From contig JBFHER010000002.1 of the NCBI GenBank assembly GCA_041584055.1, forward strand, positions 1-61,996: a stretch of 61,996 nucleotides of DNA, given 5' to 3'. Both the position numbers and the translations under genes were made by a program. Of the stretch, positions 58,336 to 61,996 are shown piece by piece (positions within the stretch are counted from its first letter, which is position 1; the number at the start of each line of letters is the position of its first letter). Origin of the DNA: JBFHER01 sp041584055. GTDB taxonomy: Bacteria; Bacteroidota; Bacteroidia; Bacteroidales; UBA5342. The notes beneath the pieces were generated by a model. That model was not told the origin of the DNA and did no database searches. It worked only from the letters and a program-made list of their open reading frames with translations.

Positions 58336-60792
58336 CTATTTTTTCTTTCGGACCTCCATAAGAATCACACCAAGAATCAACAGTATAAAAACAGTTGATG
58401 CGGCATAGGAGACGTTTTTACCCATATAATAGGAATCCGGATGAAATTTGAATTCAATTGTATGTTTCCCTGCGGGGACATGCATGGCTCTTAAAACATA
58501 ATTGGCACAAAAATGTTCTGTTTCCTTATCATCTATATAGACTTTCCACCCTTTGGGGTAATATATCTCAGAAAAAACAACCACCTGATCTTCATCCGCC
58601 TCAAACTGATAAACAAGATTGTTCGCGACATATTTATTTAACCTGATGGTTCCTAACGCCGACGGCTTGTAATTATCAGTTGAAATCATTTCCTTAAATC
58701 TTTTATCCACAACAGCTTCCTTTTTAGGATCAATGTGTTTAATTGCTTCCAACTCCTCATCCGCATTTTCGACAAAACGCAGGCTTGAAACACACCATGC
58801 ATTTCCAAGCTTTAGAGGATTTGGCAATGGTTGCGCCTGAGGATTGTAAATTATATACTTCGTATTAAGCATATTTAGCGCATTCAAACCGACAAAGATG
58901 CTTGCAGGGTCACCATTAAAGCTGCGAAAGCGCTCTTGAATTTTTTGTAATTCAGGACTGATTACATAACTAATCATTTCATTGTATCTCAACATTTTTG
59001 CGCCATGATAGCCTCCAATTGACTTATGAAAGTAAGATGTGGTGGCATCCATCCATGGGCTTACGGACAAATTAAGTACCCTAAAATCTAGCTCTTTATC
59101 ATTTAAAATAAATTTGTCAGCGACTGAAGGTTCCATTTCCGTCTTTTCTTTTCTGGGAGAGATAAACTTATCATTGTTCAGATATCGTTTGTCTACCGGC
59201 CACATATCTATAACAAATAAAAGTGCCAAAAGAGGAAAAACATAGTTCCATTTCAATTTTTTAAAATAACCCAACCACAACAAAACGGCACCAGCAGCAA
59301 TGAGTGCAAACGACCGAATGGCATCGGATGTAAGGAGTGATTTCCGATCTGCGATAGCAGCATTCTGAAGCCACTCAGGATATCCGACTTCATGATCCAA
59401 AAGAAAATCCCCTGCTAAACCCGGCATTAGTGTTACAATTAAGCTAAAGCCGCCAGTCAGGCCAAGTGCCCACCAAAAAGATTTAATAAAATCCTTTTTC
59501 TGAATGTTCCCCTTCACCACCTCTTTCACGGCTAAGATGCCAAGTAAAGGCATGGTAATATGAACGATGATTAGAATCATGGTCACATCGCGAAACTTAT
59601 TGTAGAACGGAAAATAATCGATGAACAGATCCGTCAAAAAAGGAAAAAACTTACCCCACGACAGCATGATGGCCAATAAGGTAATTGCTCCAAGCCACCA
59701 TTTTTCTTTTGTTTTTATCAAAAATAAGCCTAAAACAAATAAGAAACAGACCAAAGCACCCACATAGGTCGGACCGGAAGTCACCATTTGTGGCCCCCAA
59801 TAGGATGAAATTTGTTGGGACTTTTGTTCATACCCTTCCACCCCTTTTTGCTTCATCACTTTATAAGTCTCCGTCTGCCTGTAATTATCAAAGCTACCCG
59901 ATTTACCTCCGCGGTAATTTGGGATGATCAGGGTAAATGTTTCTCCCAGGCCATAACTCCAATCCGTTATGTAATCACGATTCAATCCACCTGTTTTGTT
60001 TTCCGAAGGAATTGAAGTCAGCTCCGTTTTTCCTCTTGTGGAATACTTCAGATACTCAAAGGTTGTATATAAGCGCGAAAAATTTGCGCCAACAGCTAGA
60101 ACTGCAGCTATGGCAAGCACCCCAATTGTTTTAAAGAATCCGGACAGGGCCTTCTTTTTTATGGCTTCGATTAAGTAAACAACGCCAAACACCAGCACAA
60201 TTAAAAAGGTATAAAAAGTCATTTGAGGGTGGTTGGCATTGATCATAAGGCTCAAAGCCAGCCCCATAATGACGGCCCCCATCAATCTACGTTGGCGAAA
60301 TGCAAGAATAATACCTGCCAGCACAAATGGCACATAGCCCAGTGTAAGCACTTTGGTCATATGTCCGGCACCAACAAGCACAAAAAAGTTTGATGTCAGG
60401 CCGTAAACAAGTGCACCCGCAAAACTCAGCCACGGACTCACGCCCATCACAAGAAGCAATGCATAAAAGGACACAAACCATAGGATTAAATAACTTGCAG
60501 GTCGCTTGCCAACCAACAGCACCTTATTTATTTTAGACACGAGGTTTCCTGTAAAACCCATGGAAATCATATACGCAGGCATACCACCAAACATGCTATT
60601 TGTCCACAATGCCTCTTTCCCTGTTTCATTGCGGTAATCAATAAGCTCTTTTGACATACCCTTATAGGTCGATATGTCATGTGCTGTAAGCGATTTCCCC
60701 TCCATAAGGGGTGAAAAATATGCATAAGCGATAACCACGAAAAGAAACAGTGGCATTACATAATTCAGAACCGATTTCCAGTTGATGTTCAT
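58336..60792 (-). CDS. YfhO-family large membrane protein
   Basis: An 818-residue protein with about twelve transmembrane helices in the first 560 residues and a globular C-terminal part, ending with another helix (about 790-810). The N-terminal region with ALWTNSMFGGMPAYMISMG and the C-terminal HVPAGKHTIEFKFHPDSYYMG are typical of the YfhO family (glycosyltransferase-C-like membrane proteins). It may transfer sugars from a lipid carrier, but the donor and acceptor are unknown. It is near uppP and wecB, which also serve cell-envelope glycans. Confidence 0.88.
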   Translation of the reverse strand: MNINWKSVLNYVMPLFLFVVIAYAYFSPLMEGKSLTAHDISTYKGMSKELIDYRNETGKEALWTNSMFGGMPAYMISMGFTGNLVSKINKVLLVGKRPASYLILWFVSFYALLLVMGVSPWLSFAGALVYGLTSNFFVLVGAGHMTKVLTLGYVPFVLAGIILAFRQRRLMGAVIMGLALSLMINANHPQMTFYTFLIVLVFGVVYLIEAIKKKALSGFFKTIGVLAIAAVLAVGANFSRLYTTFEYLKYSTRGKTELTSIPSENKTGGLNRDYITDWSYGLGETFTLIIPNYRGGKSGSFDNYRQTETYKVMKQKGVEGYEQKSQQISSYWGPQMVTSGPTYVGALVCFLFVLGLFLIKTKEKWWLGAITLLAIMLSWGKFFPFLTDLFIDYFPFYNKFRDVTMILIIVHITMPLLGILAVKEVVKGNIQKKDFIKSFWWALGLTGGFSLIVTLMPGLAGDFLLDHEVGYPEWLQNAAIADRKSLLTSDAIRSFALIAAGAVLLWLGYFKKLKWNYVFPLLALLFVIDMWPVDKRYLNNDKFISPRKEKTEMEPSVADKFILNDKELDFRVLNLSVSPWMDATTSYFHKSIGGYHGAKMLRYNEMISYVISPELQKIQERFRSFNGDPASIFVGLNALNMLNTKYIIYNPQAQPLPNPLKLGNAWCVSSLRFVENADEELEAIKHIDPKKEAVVDKRFKEMISTDNYKPSALGTIRLNKYVANNLVYQFEADEDQVVVFSEIYYPKGWKVYIDDKETEHFCANYVLRAMHVPAGKHTIEFKFHPDSYYMGKNVSYAASTVFILLILGVILMEVRKKK

Positions 60793-60945
60793 GATTTTTT
60801 TATTAGATACAAGAATTCCGATGATTATTTAAATCCAGGTTTCAAAACTCTCAAATTAGTCAAACAATTAAATGCAGCACGAAAATAAGCTTTTATAGCT
60901 ATGCTAACAAAAAATGCTCTTCTTTCGGGTCCTCTTTTGCAAATT

Positions 60946-61996
60946 TTAGTCTTTACACTTAAAAAATCCACACAATTCAGAGGCAATTCGCTCACTGGCA
61001 GTGCCATTTCCATACAGATCAACAGAGAAGTCAGACGCTTTCCCCAGCATTTCATTTGCAGCCTTTACAATCTTCTCTTTTGAGGCTCCGGTTAAAACAT
61101 TAAAACCACCGTCAACCAATTCAAGCCATTCTGTTTGTTCCCGCATTGTAACACAATGCTTCCCAAAGAAAAATGCCTCTTTTTGCAAGCCCCCGCTATC
61201 AGTCATTACAAGGGCACATCTCTTCAGCATCTCGATCATGTCAAAATACCCAACGGGTTCAATGATTGTAAACGCAACAGTCAAACCAGCTTCTTCTATT
61301 TTCTTCCTTGTTCTTGGATGCAAAGGCACGATCACTCGCATTGTTTTGTTGATCTCGTTTAATGCATCAACAATGGCTTGCAGATTAACCAGCTCATCGG
61401 TGTTTTCCTGGCGGTGAAAGGTACCCAGTACAAAAGGTGTTGCTTCCAGTTTAAGTGATTTAATGATCTTTGATTTCTTCTCAGAGAATTGGCTATAGTA
61501 AATTGCAGCATCCTGCATGACATCGCCATTTTTAATGATGGAGCAGTCATAGGATGAAAAACCTTCGCGCACGAGATTAGCAACTGCTGGATCTGTTGGA
61601 CAAAATAATAAATCTGAAATCCTGTCTGTTAAGATCCGATTTATCTCTTCTGGCATGTTCATATTGAACGAACGCAGGCCGGCTTCAACATGTATGACAG
61701 GAATATGTAATTTCTTAGCTGCAAGCGCTCCTGCCAGGGTTGAATTTGTATCACCATAAACCATCAGTGCATTTGGTTTTTCGTCCAGCAATACGACTTC
61801 AATTTTTTCCATCATGCGTCCCGTCATTGCACCATGCCCAAGGCTATTAATATTTAACAAATAATCCGGCTTGGGAATCTGCATCTCCTCAAAGAAGATA
61901 TCAGACATGTTTTTATCAAAGTGCTGACCTGTGTGCACAATAACTTCTTTAATTCCTTTCTTTATCAACTGCCTGCTTACAGCTGCTGCCTTCACA
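60946..61996 (-). CDS. wecB: UDP-N-acetylglucosamine 2-epimerase, non-hydrolysing (partial)
   Basis: At least 350 residues; the N-terminus lies beyond the right edge, since the first visible residues (VKAAAVSRQL) normally follow a GxRPxF motif. It interconverts UDP-GlcNAc and UDP-ManNAc for surface polysaccharides. Motifs: EVIVHTGQHFDKNMSDIFF, MVYGDTNSTLAGALAA, IPVIHVEAGLRSFNMNMPEEINRILTD-type signature, LGTFHRQENTD, and VMTDSGGLQKEAFFFGKHCVTMREQTEWLEL. It lies upstream of yfhO on the same strand. Confidence 0.92.
   Translation of the reverse strand, partial: VKAAAVSRQLIKKGIKEVIVHTGQHFDKNMSDIFFEEMQIPKPDYLLNINSLGHGAMTGRMMEKIEVVLLDEKPNALMVYGDTNSTLAGALAAKKLHIPVIHVEAGLRSFNMNMPEEINRILTDRISDLLFCPTDPAVANLVREGFSSYDCSIIKNGDVMQDAAIYYSQFSEKKSKIIKSLKLEATPFVLGTFHRQENTDELVNLQAIVDALNEINKTMRVIVPLHPRTRKKIEEAGLTVAFTIIEPVGYFDMIEMLKRCALVMTDSGGLQKEAFFFGKHCVTMREQTEWLELVDGGFNVLTGASKEKIVKAANEMLGKASDFSVDLYGNGTASERIASELCGFFKCKD

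Noticed and set aside
1..61996. CRISPR arrays, insertion sequences, prophage genes and toxin-antitoxin pairs
   Set aside because: No direct-repeat array, transposase, integrase or phage structural gene was seen on reading both strands.

Overview
The window is chromosomal DNA from a member of the Bacteroidota. Many intergenic regions carry the promoter type of that phylum (a TAnnTTTG -7 box, often with a TTG about 18-21 bases upstream). The gene content agrees: a DUF2795 protein, ECF sigma/anti-sigma cassettes, a FecR-STN cassette, LVIVD-repeat surface proteins, the ftsX-DUF3098-uppP-truB-queA block, and sigma-54 next to a PAP2-like protein. waaA indicates a lipopolysaccharide outer membrane. 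I cannot place it below phylum level. There are no insertion sequences, prophage genes, CRISPR arrays or rRNA operons; the only tRNA is tRNA-Leu(UAG).

Layout. 1-9.4 kb: a partial YccF-type membrane protein, a LolD-like ABC ATPase, a cobalamin adenosyltransferase, DUF2795, tyrS, an orphan response regulator, rpoN with a coupled PAP2-like gene, DUF819 and waaA. 9.4-18.3 kb: recQ, tig-clpP-clpX, tRNA-Leu, a single-domain receiver, mgtE and rsmA. 18.4-23.5 kb: two UPF0104-type membrane proteins, a CapD/FlaA1-like dehydratase and pfkA. 23.6-29.7 kb: a nine-gene operon led by an ECF sigma factor and its anti-sigma factor, followed by secreted, outer-membrane and lipoprotein genes. 29.8-40.4 kb: an FkbM-type methyltransferase, an oxidoreductase, an NlpC/P60 peptidase, a PgpH-like HD hydrolase, a thioredoxin-fold protein, pruA and a DUF6263-like protein. 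40.2-46.8 kb: a three-gene micro-operon of tiny proteins, an ECF/FecR/STN-barrel cassette, a lipoprotein, a formylglycine-generating-enzyme-like lipoprotein and an SRPBCC protein. 48-53.7 kb: an M49-like lipoprotein peptidase, an SMP-30 protein, an ADP-forming acyl-CoA ligase and an unknown protein. 54-62 kb: a tiny membrane protein, then queA, truB, uppP, DUF3098, ftsX, yfhO and a partial wecB.

The most interesting item lies in the 1.3 kb gap between 46.8 and 48.1 kb, where no convincing protein gene exists. A promoter with good -33 and -7 boxes (47129-47159) is followed by about 790 bases packed with perfect or near-perfect hairpins, including four C(UUCG)G tetraloops and a GAAA tetraloop, and ends at a 15-bp terminator hairpin (47910-47953). 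It looks like a large structured non-coding RNA that I cannot assign to a known family. A 22-bp perfect palindrome and a nested inverted repeat sit just upstream.

Three protein genes shorter than 60 codons were found by reading the gaps: 40508-40663, 40357-40521 and 54008-54148. The first two overlap each other and the zinc-ribbon gene at 40172-40360. The third has its own promoter and terminator.
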